Source of the DNA: an uncultured Verrucomicrobiota bacterium
GTDB lineage: Bacteria > Verrucomicrobiota > Verrucomicrobiia > Limisphaerales > CAIQOK01
Assembly (NCBI GenBank): GCA_903873415.1
Contig: CAIQOK010000115.1
Coordinates: 1-34,969 of the forward strand
Length of the DNA stretch: 34,969 bases
Direction: 5' to 3'
Shown one piece after another: positions 25,163 through 34,405 of the stretch. Positions within the stretch are counted from its first letter, which is position 1. The number at the start of each line of letters is the position of its first letter. Both the position numbers and the translations under genes were made by a program. Under the pieces are notes generated by a model, which was not told the DNA's origin, made no database searches, and was given only the letters and a program-made list of their open reading frames with translations.

Positions 25163-26341
25163 ATGCGTTTTTCTAATTCCACGCTGGGGTCGGCGCGTGT
25201 TCTGGCGGCTTGTTGTGTTGCGTTTGCCACGGCGGGGCTTGCGGCGGCCCGTTCGGCGCCGGCGCTGTCTGAATTTTTGATCGCCACCGGCTGGGCGGCG
25301 ACCAATCTGGCTGATGCTTCTTTGGCGAATGCTCTGGCCCAAGCCCATTTCAATGCGGTTCTATGGCCGCAAGACAAGCTGGAGGTCTGCCGCGCAGCGG
25401 GGTTGAAACTGATGGTGGAGGATGCGAAGACCCAGGATGCCGCGCGTCTGGGTAAGGACCCGGTGGTGTGGGGCTATCATGTGGCCGATGAGCCCAAGGC
25501 GCCGGCGTTTGCGGCTTTGGCACGCGAGGTGGAGGAATTGCGGCAAGCCGATTCCCGGCACCCGGCCAACATCAACATGCTTTGTTTTGGGGGGGAATTG
25601 CTGCGCGACTACCTGCGGATCGTGCGTCCGGATATTCTCAGCTACGACCATTACCAATGGTGGTGGGGGTCGCACAGTCATTTTGAGAAGCTCGAACAGC
25701 ACCGCGCCGCGGCCTTGTCGGCCGGGATCCCGCTGACCTGCTGGGTGGAGGTCAATGCCAATCCCAACATGGAGTGGGGTGGGGAGCAGGGGTGTGATCC
25801 GGACAACGCGGTCAAGTTGCGGCAGAGTGTCTACACCAGCCTGGCCTATGGCGTGAGGGGCATTCAATGGTTCAGTGCGGCGCAGCTCTTCAAGCCGGGA
25901 AGCACTGATCTAAACGAGTGCGGGCTTGAGGTGGCCGCGCTCAACGCCGAGCTGGAGAAGCTGGGGCCGACGCTCATGAGGCTGCATTCCGTTGATGTGT
26001 TCCATACCCAGCCCCTGCCTCGCCGGACCTGCGAATCGCAGCATGATCATTGGGCGCAGGTTCTGGGGGACGAATTGATGTGGGGAATGTTTAAGGACGA
26101 GGCGGACACGGACTATCTGATGGTGGTGAACCGCGATATTCGCCAACGCCGGCAGGCGACGGTGCAGTTTCAGCGTGCGGGGTATGGGCGCAAGGTCAAG
26201 GAGGTTTTCCGGTTTGACCGGGCTACGGGCCGTTGGGTCGGGTTGAGCAGCCGGGTGCGGGTTCTTTTCGTGGTGAATTTGGCGCCGGGTGACGGGCAGT
26301 TATACAAGGTGCTGAAGGAGGACGCGGTGGGGGGCAAGTGA
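25163..26341 (+). CDS. Secreted TIM-barrel, glycoside-hydrolase-like protein
   Basis: A 392-residue exported protein of a family I cannot name with certainty. The signal peptide is MRFSNSTLGSARVLAACCVAFATAGLAAARS. The body reads like a (beta/alpha)8 glycosidase: FNAVLWPQ, GLKLMVEDAKT, VWGYHVADEPKAPAFAALAREVEELRQAD (the Asp-Glu-Pro after beta-4 is where retaining enzymes place the acid/base Glu), HPANINMLCFGG, RPDILSYDHYQWWWGS (aromatic substrate platform), PLTCWVEVNANPNMEWGG and YGVRGIQWFSA. A small C-terminal beta domain (YLMVVNRDIRQRRQATVQF, then VKEVFRFDRATGRW) follows, as in many glycosidases. The active-site assignment is inference. It lies 100 bases before the first PSD1 gene on the same strand, with a probable terminator between them. 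The ATG at 25163 gives a clean signal peptide. Confidence 0.65.
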   Translation: MRFSNSTLGSARVLAACCVAFATAGLAAARSAPALSEFLIATGWAATNLADASLANALAQAHFNAVLWPQDKLEVCRAAGLKLMVEDAKTQDAARLGKDPVVWGYHVADEPKAPAFAALAREVEELRQADSRHPANINMLCFGGELLRDYLRIVRPDILSYDHYQWWWGSHSHFEKLEQHRAAALSAGIPLTCWVEVNANPNMEWGGEQGCDPDNAVKLRQSVYTSLAYGVRGIQWFSAAQLFKPGSTDLNECGLEVAALNAELEKLGPTLMRLHSVDVFHTQPLPRRTCESQHDHWAQVLGDELMWGMFKDEADTDYLMVVNRDIRQRRQATVQFQRAGYGRKVKEVFRFDRATGRWVGLSSRVRVLFVVNLAPGDGQLYKVLKEDAVGGK

Positions 26342-26382
26342 TGCTTTGATTTGTGCCTTCCAAACGAGCCCTGAAATTTCCA

Positions 26383-26436
26383 GCCGCCAGATTGGTTTCC
26401 GGCGGCATTTTGTTTGCCGCCAATTGCCGGCGGGGC
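26383..26436 (+). terminator. Hairpin with T-rich tail followed by competing hairpins
   Basis: GCCGCC (26383-26388) and GGCGGC (26401-26406) form a 6-bp stem followed by ATTTTGTTT, so this can terminate the TIM-barrel gene. Its second arm can instead pair with GCCGCC at 26416-26421, and that third arm with GGCGG at 26429-26433, just before the PSD1 ATG at 26441. The four mutually exclusive arms resemble an attenuator. Confidence 0.45.
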
Positions 26437-26440
26437 TAAG

Positions 26441-29400
26441 ATGCGCAAAAAAGCGGTGAACTCTTTCAATTTAAAAAACCGTTTTTCCCTGATCCGGTTT
26501 TCCGGCTGGATGTGGTTCTTGGTTGCTTTGGTGGTTTTGATCGCGGGCCCTGGCGATGGTGTTGCGGGGGGCGTTGCGGTGGATTTCGAGCGGGACATCA
26601 AGCCCATCTTCATCAAGCGTTGCTACGAATGTCACGGGCCGGAGAAGCAAAAAGGGGATCTGCGTCTGGACCGGAAAACCGAGGGCGGCTACACCGGCAA
26701 ATCGGACAAACCCCTGTGGATCGTTGGGCAGAGTGCCAAAAGCCAGATGGTCGAGCGGGTCCTCAGCAGCGATGCGGACGAGCAAATGCCCCCCAGGGGC
26801 GAGCGCTTGTCCGTTCAACAGGTGGGGCTGCTGCGGGCGTGGATTGACCAAGGGGCAGCCTGGCCGGAGGAGCAAAAGCATTGGGCGTTCGTGAAGCCCC
26901 AGCGCCCGTCCTTGCCAGGGGTCAAGAACAAGCGCTGGCCCCGCAATCCCATCGACTCCTTCATCCTCGCCCGGCTGGAGCGGGAAAAACTGGCGCCTTC
27001 CCCGGAGGCGGACCGGGCCGTCTTGATCCGGCGTTTGACTTTGGATTTGACCGGACTGCCTCCCGCCCTGGGTGAGGTGGATGCGTTTCTGAAGGATGGG
27101 AGCAGCCAGGCTTATGAAAAGGTCGTGGACCGGTTGCTGGCTTCGGATCACTATGGCGAACACTTCGCCCGCGGGTGGTTGGATCTGGCGCGCTACGCCG
27201 ATTCCAACGGGTATCAGGTGGATTTGGCCCGTTCGATGTGGCCTTACCGGCAGTGGGTGATCAATGCATACAACCAGAACATGCCCTTTGACCGGTTTAC
27301 CGTTGAGCAACTGGCCGGCGATCTCTTGCCGAACGCCACGCTGGATCAGAAGATTGCCACCGGGTTCCATCGCAACACCAAGATCAACGACGAGGGCGGC
27401 GGCGATGAGGAGGAATACCGGATCAAAGCGGTCAAGGACCGGGTGGCCACCACCGGCACCACTTGGCTTGGGTTGACGGTGATGTGTGCCGAGTGCCACA
27501 CCCACAAGTATGATCCGATCTCGCAGGAGGAATACTACCGTCTCTACTCGTTCTTCAATTCCACGGCCGACCGGGGGAATTACAATCTCGAGCCCACCGT
27601 GTCCGTTCCGGCTCCACCAATGGAATGTGTTGGGAGTTACCTGCGGGAGCGGCGGGCTTCGGTGCAGCGGGAGTTGGAGGCGGTGGAAAAGCGGCTTCCC
27701 CTTGAACAGCAGGCTTGGGAGGCGAAGCTCTCCCCGCAACCCGATCGTTGGGTCCCGTTGAATCTGACCCATGCCCTGTCAACGGGGGGCGCGGTTTTCA
27801 CCAACCTGCCCGATCACTCCATTCTGGCCACCGGCATCAACCCCACCTACGACACCTATCAGATCGAAGCGGCGAGCGGGCTCAAGAGAATTACGGCGGT
27901 GCTGCTCGAGGTGTTGCCGGACCCGAGCCTGCCCCAGAATGGGCCGGGGCGCTGGGGGCAGACTGGCAATTTCATCCTGGACGAGCTGGGACTAACGGCA
28001 TCCCCGCTCGGAGACGCGGTGTCCCCCCCTGAGACGGTTTTCTTCAGTAAGGCGACGGCCGACTGGGAGCAGAAGTATTATCGGGCCGAACATGCGGTGG
28101 ATCGGAATCCCAAGACCGGTTGGGCCATTGGTCCGAGGTTTGGGGAGCGGCATTTTCTCATCGCCGAGCTCAAGATGCCCGTGGCTTTTGAGTCGGGCGC
28201 CCGGCTTGGGTTCCGACTTGATTCCTACCATGGCAACAACCACGTCGTGGGGCGGCTGCGTCTTTCGGTGACGGATGAGGCGGATGCCTCGAAGCTTTGG
28301 CCGCTGCCGCGCGACATTGTGGAGTTGTTGGCGATTCCGGCCGGAAGCCGCAGTCTGGAACAGCAGCGTCAATTGGCCGCTCATTACCGGACGGTGTCGC
28401 CGGGCATTCGCGCTTTGGAGCAGGAGCTCTTCCGCCTGAAAGAGCGTGAAAGCGAGCTGGCAAAAAAGAAGTTTGCCACTCTCGTCATGTCGGAGCTGGC
28501 CCAGCCCCGTCCGACCTTTGTGCAGGTGCGGGGGAATTTTTTGGAGAAGGGCAAGCCGGTCCAGCCCGGAACACCGGCGGTGCTGCCGCCCTTTCCGGAG
28601 AATGAGGTGGCCAATCGTCTTGGGCTGGCCCGATGGCTGGTGCGCCCGGACAACCCCCTGACGGCCCGGGTGGCCGTGAACCGCTTTTGGGAGAGGCTCT
28701 TCGGGACCGGCATTGTCAAGACCAGCGAGGATTTCGGCAAGCAGGGTGAGCTGCCTTCGCATCCGGAGCTGTTGGATTGGCTGGCCTGCGAATTCATGCA
28801 GCCGGCCCCATCCCCGCGGTCCGCAGCTGCCCCGCCCCGGGCCTGGGACGTCAAGCGTCTGGTCAAGCTCATGGTCATGTCTGCCACATACCGGCAAAGC
28901 GCCGCGGTGGATGCCAGGCGTCTGGAGCTGGATCCCTACAACCGGCTTTTGGCGCGCGGGCCGCGATTCCGGATGGACGCTGAAATGATCCGCGACCAGG
29001 CGCTGGCGGTCAGCGGTTTGCTCAATCCCGAGATTGGCGGGCCGAGTGTGTTCCCGGTGCAGGTTCCCAATCTTTGGAAGGAGCTGGGTTTTTTACGTCC
29101 GGAGATAGGGATGGACGAATGGCCCACCAGCGAGGGGCCGGAGTTGTATCGCCGCGGGTTGTATACTTTCTGGCGCCGGGTCTGCACCTACCCGACTTTT
29201 GCGACTTTCGATGCACCCAGCCGCGAGCTTTGCACGGCGCGTCGTCCCCGGACGGACACTCCTTTGCAGGCGCTCGCGGCGTTGAACGAGCCGACCCTGT
29301 TGGAAGCCGCGCGGGTGCTGGCTCAACGGGTGATGCTCCAGGGCGGCTCCGGAGCGGAGCGGCAAATGGACTATGCCTTCCGCCTGTGTCTGGCCCGGGT

Positions 29401-29605
29401 GCCGACCCGGCGCGAGCGGCAGCGCCTGGTGGGGCTTTACGAGCAGCAGTTGAAAGGTTTTCAGGCCGATGGCAAATCGGCCGAAGCGCTGCTGGGCGCG
29501 GGTTCTGCGGCGCGCCCGGCCGGTTTGGACGCTCCCAAGCTTGCCGCCTGGATGGTGGTGGCCAATGTGCTGCTCAATCTGGATGAAACCCTGACCAAAG
29601 GCTGA
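26441..29605 (+). CDS. PSCyt1-DUF1549-DUF1553 (PSD1) protein with F5/8-like middle domain
   Basis: A 1054-residue exported multidomain protein typical of Planctomycetota and Verrucomicrobiota, usually next to DUF1501 proteins and linked with polysaccharide use; the reaction is not established. An N-terminal hydrophobic segment (FSGWMWFLVALVVLIAGPG, about 20-38) precedes the planctomycete cytochrome c domain with haem site CYECH (61-65). A DUF1549 domain follows (NPIDSFILARLEREKLAPSPEADRAVLIRRLTLDLTGLPP ... YADSNGYQVD ... NTKINDEGGGDEEEY), with a second CAECH at 349-353. The middle region (about 440-640) has a discoidin/galactose-binding look: YYRAEHAVDRNPKTGWAIGPRFGERHFLIAELK. The C-terminal DUF1553 begins near RLGLARWLVRPDNPLTARVAVNRFWERLFGTGIVKT. 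I use ATG 26441 rather than TTG 26414, which lies within the hairpin. Confidence 0.9.
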   Translation: MRKKAVNSFNLKNRFSLIRFSGWMWFLVALVVLIAGPGDGVAGGVAVDFERDIKPIFIKRCYECHGPEKQKGDLRLDRKTEGGYTGKSDKPLWIVGQSAKSQMVERVLSSDADEQMPPRGERLSVQQVGLLRAWIDQGAAWPEEQKHWAFVKPQRPSLPGVKNKRWPRNPIDSFILARLEREKLAPSPEADRAVLIRRLTLDLTGLPPALGEVDAFLKDGSSQAYEKVVDRLLASDHYGEHFARGWLDLARYADSNGYQVDLARSMWPYRQWVINAYNQNMPFDRFTVEQLAGDLLPNATLDQKIATGFHRNTKINDEGGGDEEEYRIKAVKDRVATTGTTWLGLTVMCAECHTHKYDPISQEEYYRLYSFFNSTADRGNYNLEPTVSVPAPPMECVGSYLRERRASVQRELEAVEKRLPLEQQAWEAKLSPQPDRWVPLNLTHALSTGGAVFTNLPDHSILATGINPTYDTYQIEAASGLKRITAVLLEVLPDPSLPQNGPGRWGQTGNFILDELGLTASPLGDAVSPPETVFFSKATADWEQKYYRAEHAVDRNPKTGWAIGPRFGERHFLIAELKMPVAFESGARLGFRLDSYHGNNHVVGRLRLSVTDEADASKLWPLPRDIVELLAIPAGSRSLEQQRQLAAHYRTVSPGIRALEQELFRLKERESELAKKKFATLVMSELAQPRPTFVQVRGNFLEKGKPVQPGTPAVLPPFPENEVANRLGLARWLVRPDNPLTARVAVNRFWERLFGTGIVKTSEDFGKQGELPSHPELLDWLACEFMQPAPSPRSAAAPPRAWDVKRLVKLMVMSATYRQSAAVDARRLELDPYNRLLARGPRFRMDAEMIRDQALAVSGLLNPEIGGPSVFPVQVPNLWKELGFLRPEIGMDEWPTSEGPELYRRGLYTFWRRVCTYPTFATFDAPSRELCTARRPRTDTPLQALAALNEPTLLEAARVLAQRVMLQGGSGAERQMDYAFRLCLARVPTRRERQRLVGLYEQQLKGFQADGKSAEALLGAGSAARPAGLDAPKLAAWMVVANVLLNLDETLTKG

Positions 29606-29741
29606 GCATGTCAAACCCGCTAGAACCGGCATTGTGGGGGACGGCGCTTTGCGTGGACCGGCCTCACTGTCCGGTGACAAGTCTGTCAGGTGGAATTAAA
29701 GAGCCGAGCCATCCGGCGCAAGGTTAACCCAAAATCAACCC

Positions 29742-31187
29742 ATGCCGACATCACATTTGGACCATTTAAAACTCTCCACCCGGCGCAAGTTTTTGCAGCA
29801 GTGCGGCACGGGGATGGGCGCGCTGGCTTTGGGGTCGCTCATGAACGAAAAGCTTTTTGCCACTCCTGCCAGAGGCGCCATCGGCGCGGGGCTGCCCGGC
29901 CCGCATTTCGCACCCAAGGCGAAGAACATTATTTATCTCTTCCAATCCGGCGGTCCGTCTCATCTCGACCTTTTTGACTACAAGCCGGAGCTTATCAAGC
30001 GCAACGGGCAGAAGATTCCTGAGGAAATCCTTAAAAACATCCGGCTCGCGCAGATCGGCAAGAACGCCGCCTTGCTTGGTTCCCGTTACCAATTCCGGCA
30101 GCATGGGCAGTCGGGAGTATGGCTTTCGGAACTGTTGCCGCATCTTGCCACCATCGTGGAGGACGTCGCCTTTGTGCAGGGGTTTTATTCGGAAGCATTC
30201 AACCACGATCCCGCCACGCTGTTCATGAATACCGGGGCGCAGCTCTCCGGCCGGCCGAGTATGGGATCCTGGATGAGCTATGGACTGGGCAGTGAGAACA
30301 AGGATCTGCCCGCCTTTGTGGTGATGAGCACCGGGGCCGGGCAGCCGCTGACCAACAATTCCTGGGGCAGCGGTTTTCTTCCCACGGTGCATCAGGGCGT
30401 CCAGCTCCGTTCGCAGGGCGATCCGGTCCTGTTCGTCTCGAATCCGCCGGGCATGGGGGCCCAACGCCGGCGCGAGTCGCTTGACGCCGTGCGCGATCTC
30501 AACGGGATGCGGTTCGATGTGTTGCGCGATCCTGAAATCGCCACGCGCATTGCGTCCTACGAACTGGCTTACCGGATGCAGACCAGCGTGCCGGACGTGA
30601 TGGATATTTCCAAGGAACCGGCGGCCATGCATGAAGCCTATGCCACCACGCCCGGGCGGGCTTCCTTTGCGAATAATTGCCTTCTTGCCCGGCGTCTAGT
30701 CGAGCGTGGAGTCCGCTTCGTCCAGCTTTATCATCGGGGCTGGGACCATCACGGAGGGCCGGATGGCAACCTGGTGTTCGACCTGAAGAAGCGCTGTCTG
30801 GAAACCGATCAGCCGGCGGTTGCGTTGATCAAGGACCTCAAAGCGCGCGGGTTGCTGGATGAAACCCTGGTGGTCTGGGGCGGGGAATTTGGCCGCACCC
30901 CCATGATGCAGGGCAGTCTCAGTCCGGACCAGTTGGGCCGCGACCACCATCCGCATGGTTACACGGTCTGGCTGGCAGGCGGGGGGATCAAGCCGGGCAT
31001 CGTTCACGGCAAAACGGATGACTTCGGCTTCTATGCCACCGAAAACAAGGTCCATGTCCACGATCTCCACGCCACTATCCTGCACCTCTTCGGACTGGAT
31101 CACACGAAATTGACCTACCGGTTTCAGGGTCGCGACTTTCGCCTGACGGATGTGCACGGCGAGGTGGTCAAGCCGCTGCTGGCATAA
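29742..31187 (+). CDS. DUF1501 protein, Tat-exported, sulfatase-like fold
   Basis: A 481-residue protein of the DUF1501 family, related in fold to alkaline phosphatases and sulfatases and almost always paired with a PSD1 protein; its activity is unknown. The N-terminal TRRKFLQQCGTGMGALALGSLMN is a twin-arginine signal, indicating folded, probably cofactor- or metal-loaded, export. Conserved blocks: KNIIYLFQSGGPSHLDLFDYKPEL (about 64-87; Ser or Asp residues may bind metal), SEAFNHDPATLFMNTG, RPSMGSWMSYGLGS, RLVERGVRFVQLYHRGWDHHGG (metal-ligand-like Asp/His), and VVWGGEFGRTPMMQGS...GRDHHPHGYTVWLAGGGIKPG. It follows the first PSD1 gene by 136 bases and precedes the second by 18. The ATG at 29742 gives the Tat signal in normal position. 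Confidence 0.92.
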   Translation: MPTSHLDHLKLSTRRKFLQQCGTGMGALALGSLMNEKLFATPARGAIGAGLPGPHFAPKAKNIIYLFQSGGPSHLDLFDYKPELIKRNGQKIPEEILKNIRLAQIGKNAALLGSRYQFRQHGQSGVWLSELLPHLATIVEDVAFVQGFYSEAFNHDPATLFMNTGAQLSGRPSMGSWMSYGLGSENKDLPAFVVMSTGAGQPLTNNSWGSGFLPTVHQGVQLRSQGDPVLFVSNPPGMGAQRRRESLDAVRDLNGMRFDVLRDPEIATRIASYELAYRMQTSVPDVMDISKEPAAMHEAYATTPGRASFANNCLLARRLVERGVRFVQLYHRGWDHHGGPDGNLVFDLKKRCLETDQPAVALIKDLKARGLLDETLVVWGGEFGRTPMMQGSLSPDQLGRDHHPHGYTVWLAGGGIKPGIVHGKTDDFGFYATENKVHVHDLHATILHLFGLDHTKLTYRFQGRDFRLTDVHGEVVKPLLA

Positions 31188-31205
31188 CAATTCATCCACG
31201 CTTCC

Positions 31206-34200
31206 ATGTTCAATCGCATTGTTCCTTCGGTTTTCTGGCGCTTGGCGGTGTCTCTGGTCGGCGTTTCCGGGGTTTTGGCCGCGGGCAAACCCGGCGGCGA
31301 TCCGGCCAAAGTGGACTTCAACCGGGACATCCGGCCGGTTTTTTCCGAGCATTGTTACACCTGCCACGGTCCGGACGAGAACAAGCGCAAGGCCGGGTTG
31401 CGGCTGGACACGCAGGAAGGCGCTTTCAAGGAGCTCAAGTCCGGCGATCACGCTTTGGTGGCGGGCGATCCGGGCAAGAGCACTTTGGTGGGGCGCATTC
31501 TCTCGACGGATTCCGAGGAGGTGATGCCGCCGCCCAAGCACAACAAACCCCTCAAGCCGGAGGAGATCGCGTTGCTGCAACGGTGGGTGAGGGAAGGTGC
31601 GGCGTGGAAAAAACATTGGTCGTTCATTGCGCCTGAACGCCCCGCCTTGCCGGCGGTAAAGGACGGAAAATGGCCGCGCAATGCCATTGACTACTTCACC
31701 TTGGCTCGGCTGGAAAAAGAGAAGCTCCGCCCCAATCCAGAAGCCGACCGGGCCGCGTTGATTCGTCGCGCGACGCTGGATTTGACAGGACTGCCGCCCA
31801 CCATCGCGCAGGTGGACGCTTTTCTGGCGGACAAATCCAATGACGCCTATGGCAAACTGGTGGACCGACTTCTTGCCTCGCCCCACTACGGCGAGCGGAT
31901 GGCCCAAAACTGGATGGACTTGGCGCGCTATGCCGACACCAGCGGCTATCACTTCGACGGGGTTCGATTCATGTGGTTGTGGCGCGATTGGGTCATCAGC
32001 GCCTTCAATGACAACAAACCTTACGATCAGTTCACCGTCGAACAAATCGCCGGGGATCTCATGCCAAAGCCGACCCAGTCCCAGCGCATCGCCACGGGCT
32101 TTGTCCGCAACAACATGACCAATGACGAGGGCGGTGCCGATCCCGACGAGTATCTCAACAAATATGTCGTTGATCGCGTCAATACGGTCGGTGCTGTTTG
32201 GATGGGGCTGACGGTGGGTTGCACCGAATGCCACGATCACAAATATGATCCGCTGACGACGAAGGAGTTTTACCGCATGTACGCGTTCTTTCACAACGTG
32301 CCGGAAAAGGGGCTGGACCGGATCCGCACGGACAATCCGCCGCCGCGTCTTCCCGTGCCGACGACGAGCCAGGCTCTGGAGTTTGTGGAAGCGGATTTCC
32401 GGCTGAAAGACGCGGAAAAGACCTTGCAGGACCGCTCCAACGAGCTGGGCGAGACGCAGGAAAAGTGGGAGCTGGAAATCAACGCCAAACCCGCCGCCAC
32501 TCCGCAGTTGCCCGGGTTGGTTACGGGGATAGCGTTTGACGGTTCGTTGGGTGTGACCTCATCCACCAACGGTATGGATGGGAGGATTCATGGCACGAAC
32601 CAGGCGCAGTTTGTTGCGGGGCGAATTGGTAAAGCCCTCCAGCTCGACGGCAGGGTGTATGTGGAATTTGGAGCGCCGGGGGGATTTGATCGCACCGATG
32701 CCTTTAGCTGCGGGGCGTGGGTGAAATTGGAGGGGGAGGGTGCCGTGCTGAGTAAAATGACCAAGGAGCTTCGGGGGTTTGATTTGTTTTACACGGCGCA
32801 ACGCTTTGAGGTGCACCTGCTTAGTGCCTGGCCTGGCAACGCATTGAAAGTGCAAACCAAGGAAACCTTTCCCAAGGGCCAGTGGTTGCATGTGATGGCC
32901 ACCTACGACGGCTCGGGTAAGGCGGCGGGCGTGAAGTTTTTTGTCAACGGCCGTCCGCGCGAGCTGCAAATCGAAAACGACACCCTCTCCAATACCATTG
33001 CCAATAACGCCCCCCTGCGGATTGGTGCCCGCAGCAACGAGGGAATCCTCAAGGGATTGGTCGATGAGGTCCGCCTCTATCAGCGCGCCCTTGGCGCGGA
33101 GGACGTTCAGTCGCTTCTACTAGAGGGATACCGTCCCCTGATTGCCAAATCCCGGGGGGCCCGCAGCGAGGAGGAACGAAGCGAGCTGCAGAAATTCTAC
33201 AAGGAGAACTACGCTCTGGATTACATCCGTTCGGAGGCCGCCTTGGCAGAAGCACGCAAGCATAAGGAACAATTTTATCACACCATTCCCACCACCCTGA
33301 TCATGGAGGAGATGAAGCCGCCCCGGGACACGTTTGTGCTGGTGCGCGGCGATTTCCGCAATAAGGGGGAGAAGGTGGGACCGGGCACTCCTTCGATCCT
33401 TCCGGCCTTGCCCCCCGGGCCGGTAAACCGGCTGGCCCTGGCACGTTGGTTGACGTCCAAGGACCACCCGCTCACGGCCCGGGTCACGGTCAACCGCTAC
33501 TGGTCCCTCTTTTTCGGCACGGGGCTGGTGAAGACGATCAACGACTTTGGTTCGCAGGGCGAATGGCCCAGTCATCCCGAACTGCTCGACTGGCTCGCGG
33601 TCCAATTCCGCGATGGGGGTGCAGGGCCGAGGGCAGGGGGCGGGCTTTCGGAGCCGACGGCCGCTTGGGATGTGAAAGCGTTGGTGCGATTGATTCTGAC
33701 CAGCGCCACCTACCGGCAGTCTGCGGCGGTCTCGCCTGAACAGTTGGAGCGCGATCCTTACAATCGCCTGTTCACCCGCGGTCCCCGGGTGCGGCTCGAT
33801 GCGGAATTTGTCCGTGACAATGCTTTGGCCGTCGCGGGGTTGCTCAACGAGCGGGTAGGCGGCCCGAGCGTGAAACCCTACCAGCCCCCCGGCATCTGGG
33901 ACGGGACCGACTCGAAGTTTGAGCAGGACCACGGCGACGCACTGTATCGGCGCGGGCTGTATGTGTTTTGGCGACGCTCGGCGCATTATCCCGCTTTTGC
34001 CACCTTCGACGCCCCCAGCCGGGAGGTTTGCACTTTTCTGCGCCAACGCACGCAGACTCCGCTGCAATCGCTCGTCTTGATGAACGATCCGGCATTTGTC
34101 GAGGCGGCGCGCGCTCTGGCCCAGCGTGTCTGGCGCGAGGAACCCACCGACACCGGCAAACGTCTGGTCCGCGCCTTCCGGCACGCGCTGGGGCGCAAAC

Positions 34201-34400
34201 CCGGGACGGATGAAATCCAGGTGCTCAGGAAAACCTACGACCGGCAACTGGCCGGATTTCAACAGGATCCAGAGTCGGCCAAAGCCTTGCTGAAGGTGGG
34301 CGAATTCTCCGGGCCCGGTCCGGCCGATTCGGCCGGGTTGGCTTCATTGACCGCCGTGGCCAACGTGTTGTTGAATCTGAACGAGACCATTACCAAATAG
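31206..34400 (+). CDS. PSCyt1-DUF1549-LamG-DUF1553 (PSD1) protein
   Basis: A second, paralogous PSD1 protein of 1064 residues. The signal peptide is MFNRIVPSVFWRLAVSLVGVSGVLA. The planctomycete cytochrome domain has CYTCH at 50-54, and DUF1549 follows (RNAIDYFTLARLEKEKLRPNPEADRAALIRRATLDLTGLPP; YADTSGYHFDG), with CTECH at 339-343. Unlike the paralogue upstream, the middle (about 435-640) is a LamG/concanavalin-like lectin: GIAFDGSLGVTSSTNGMDGRIHG, GRIGKALQLDGRVYVEFGAPGGFDRTDAFSCGAWVKL, QWLHVMATYDGSGKAAGVKFFVNGRPRE and GLVDEVRLYQRAL. The C-terminal DUF1553 follows (LALARWLTSKDHPLTARVTVNRYWSLFFGTGLVKT; RRGLYVFWRRSAHYPAFATFDAPSREVCT). It starts 18 bases after the first DUF1501 gene and ends 5 bases before the next, so it is clearly in an operon. 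Confidence 0.93.
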   Translation: MFNRIVPSVFWRLAVSLVGVSGVLAAGKPGGDPAKVDFNRDIRPVFSEHCYTCHGPDENKRKAGLRLDTQEGAFKELKSGDHALVAGDPGKSTLVGRILSTDSEEVMPPPKHNKPLKPEEIALLQRWVREGAAWKKHWSFIAPERPALPAVKDGKWPRNAIDYFTLARLEKEKLRPNPEADRAALIRRATLDLTGLPPTIAQVDAFLADKSNDAYGKLVDRLLASPHYGERMAQNWMDLARYADTSGYHFDGVRFMWLWRDWVISAFNDNKPYDQFTVEQIAGDLMPKPTQSQRIATGFVRNNMTNDEGGADPDEYLNKYVVDRVNTVGAVWMGLTVGCTECHDHKYDPLTTKEFYRMYAFFHNVPEKGLDRIRTDNPPPRLPVPTTSQALEFVEADFRLKDAEKTLQDRSNELGETQEKWELEINAKPAATPQLPGLVTGIAFDGSLGVTSSTNGMDGRIHGTNQAQFVAGRIGKALQLDGRVYVEFGAPGGFDRTDAFSCGAWVKLEGEGAVLSKMTKELRGFDLFYTAQRFEVHLLSAWPGNALKVQTKETFPKGQWLHVMATYDGSGKAAGVKFFVNGRPRELQIENDTLSNTIANNAPLRIGARSNEGILKGLVDEVRLYQRALGAEDVQSLLLEGYRPLIAKSRGARSEEERSELQKFYKENYALDYIRSEAALAEARKHKEQFYHTIPTTLIMEEMKPPRDTFVLVRGDFRNKGEKVGPGTPSILPALPPGPVNRLALARWLTSKDHPLTARVTVNRYWSLFFGTGLVKTINDFGSQGEWPSHPELLDWLAVQFRDGGAGPRAGGGLSEPTAAWDVKALVRLILTSATYRQSAAVSPEQLERDPYNRLFTRGPRVRLDAEFVRDNALAVAGLLNERVGGPSVKPYQPPGIWDGTDSKFEQDHGDALYRRGLYVFWRRSAHYPAFATFDAPSREVCTFLRQRTQTPLQSLVLMNDPAFVEAARALAQRVWREEPTDTGKRLVRAFRHALGRKPGTDEIQVLRKTYDRQLAGFQQDPESAKALLKVGEFSGPGPADSAGLASLTAVANVLLNLNETITK

Positions 34401-34405
34401 CTGAT

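Noticed and set aside
26471-27772. 433-codon open frame antisense to the first PSD1 gene
   Set aside because: The opposite frame contains the haem and DUF1549 motifs; this one has none.
30696-32294. 532-codon open frame antisense to DUF1501 and the second PSD1 gene
   Set aside because: Spans two well-supported genes on the other strand; a composition shadow with no signal, domain or start context.
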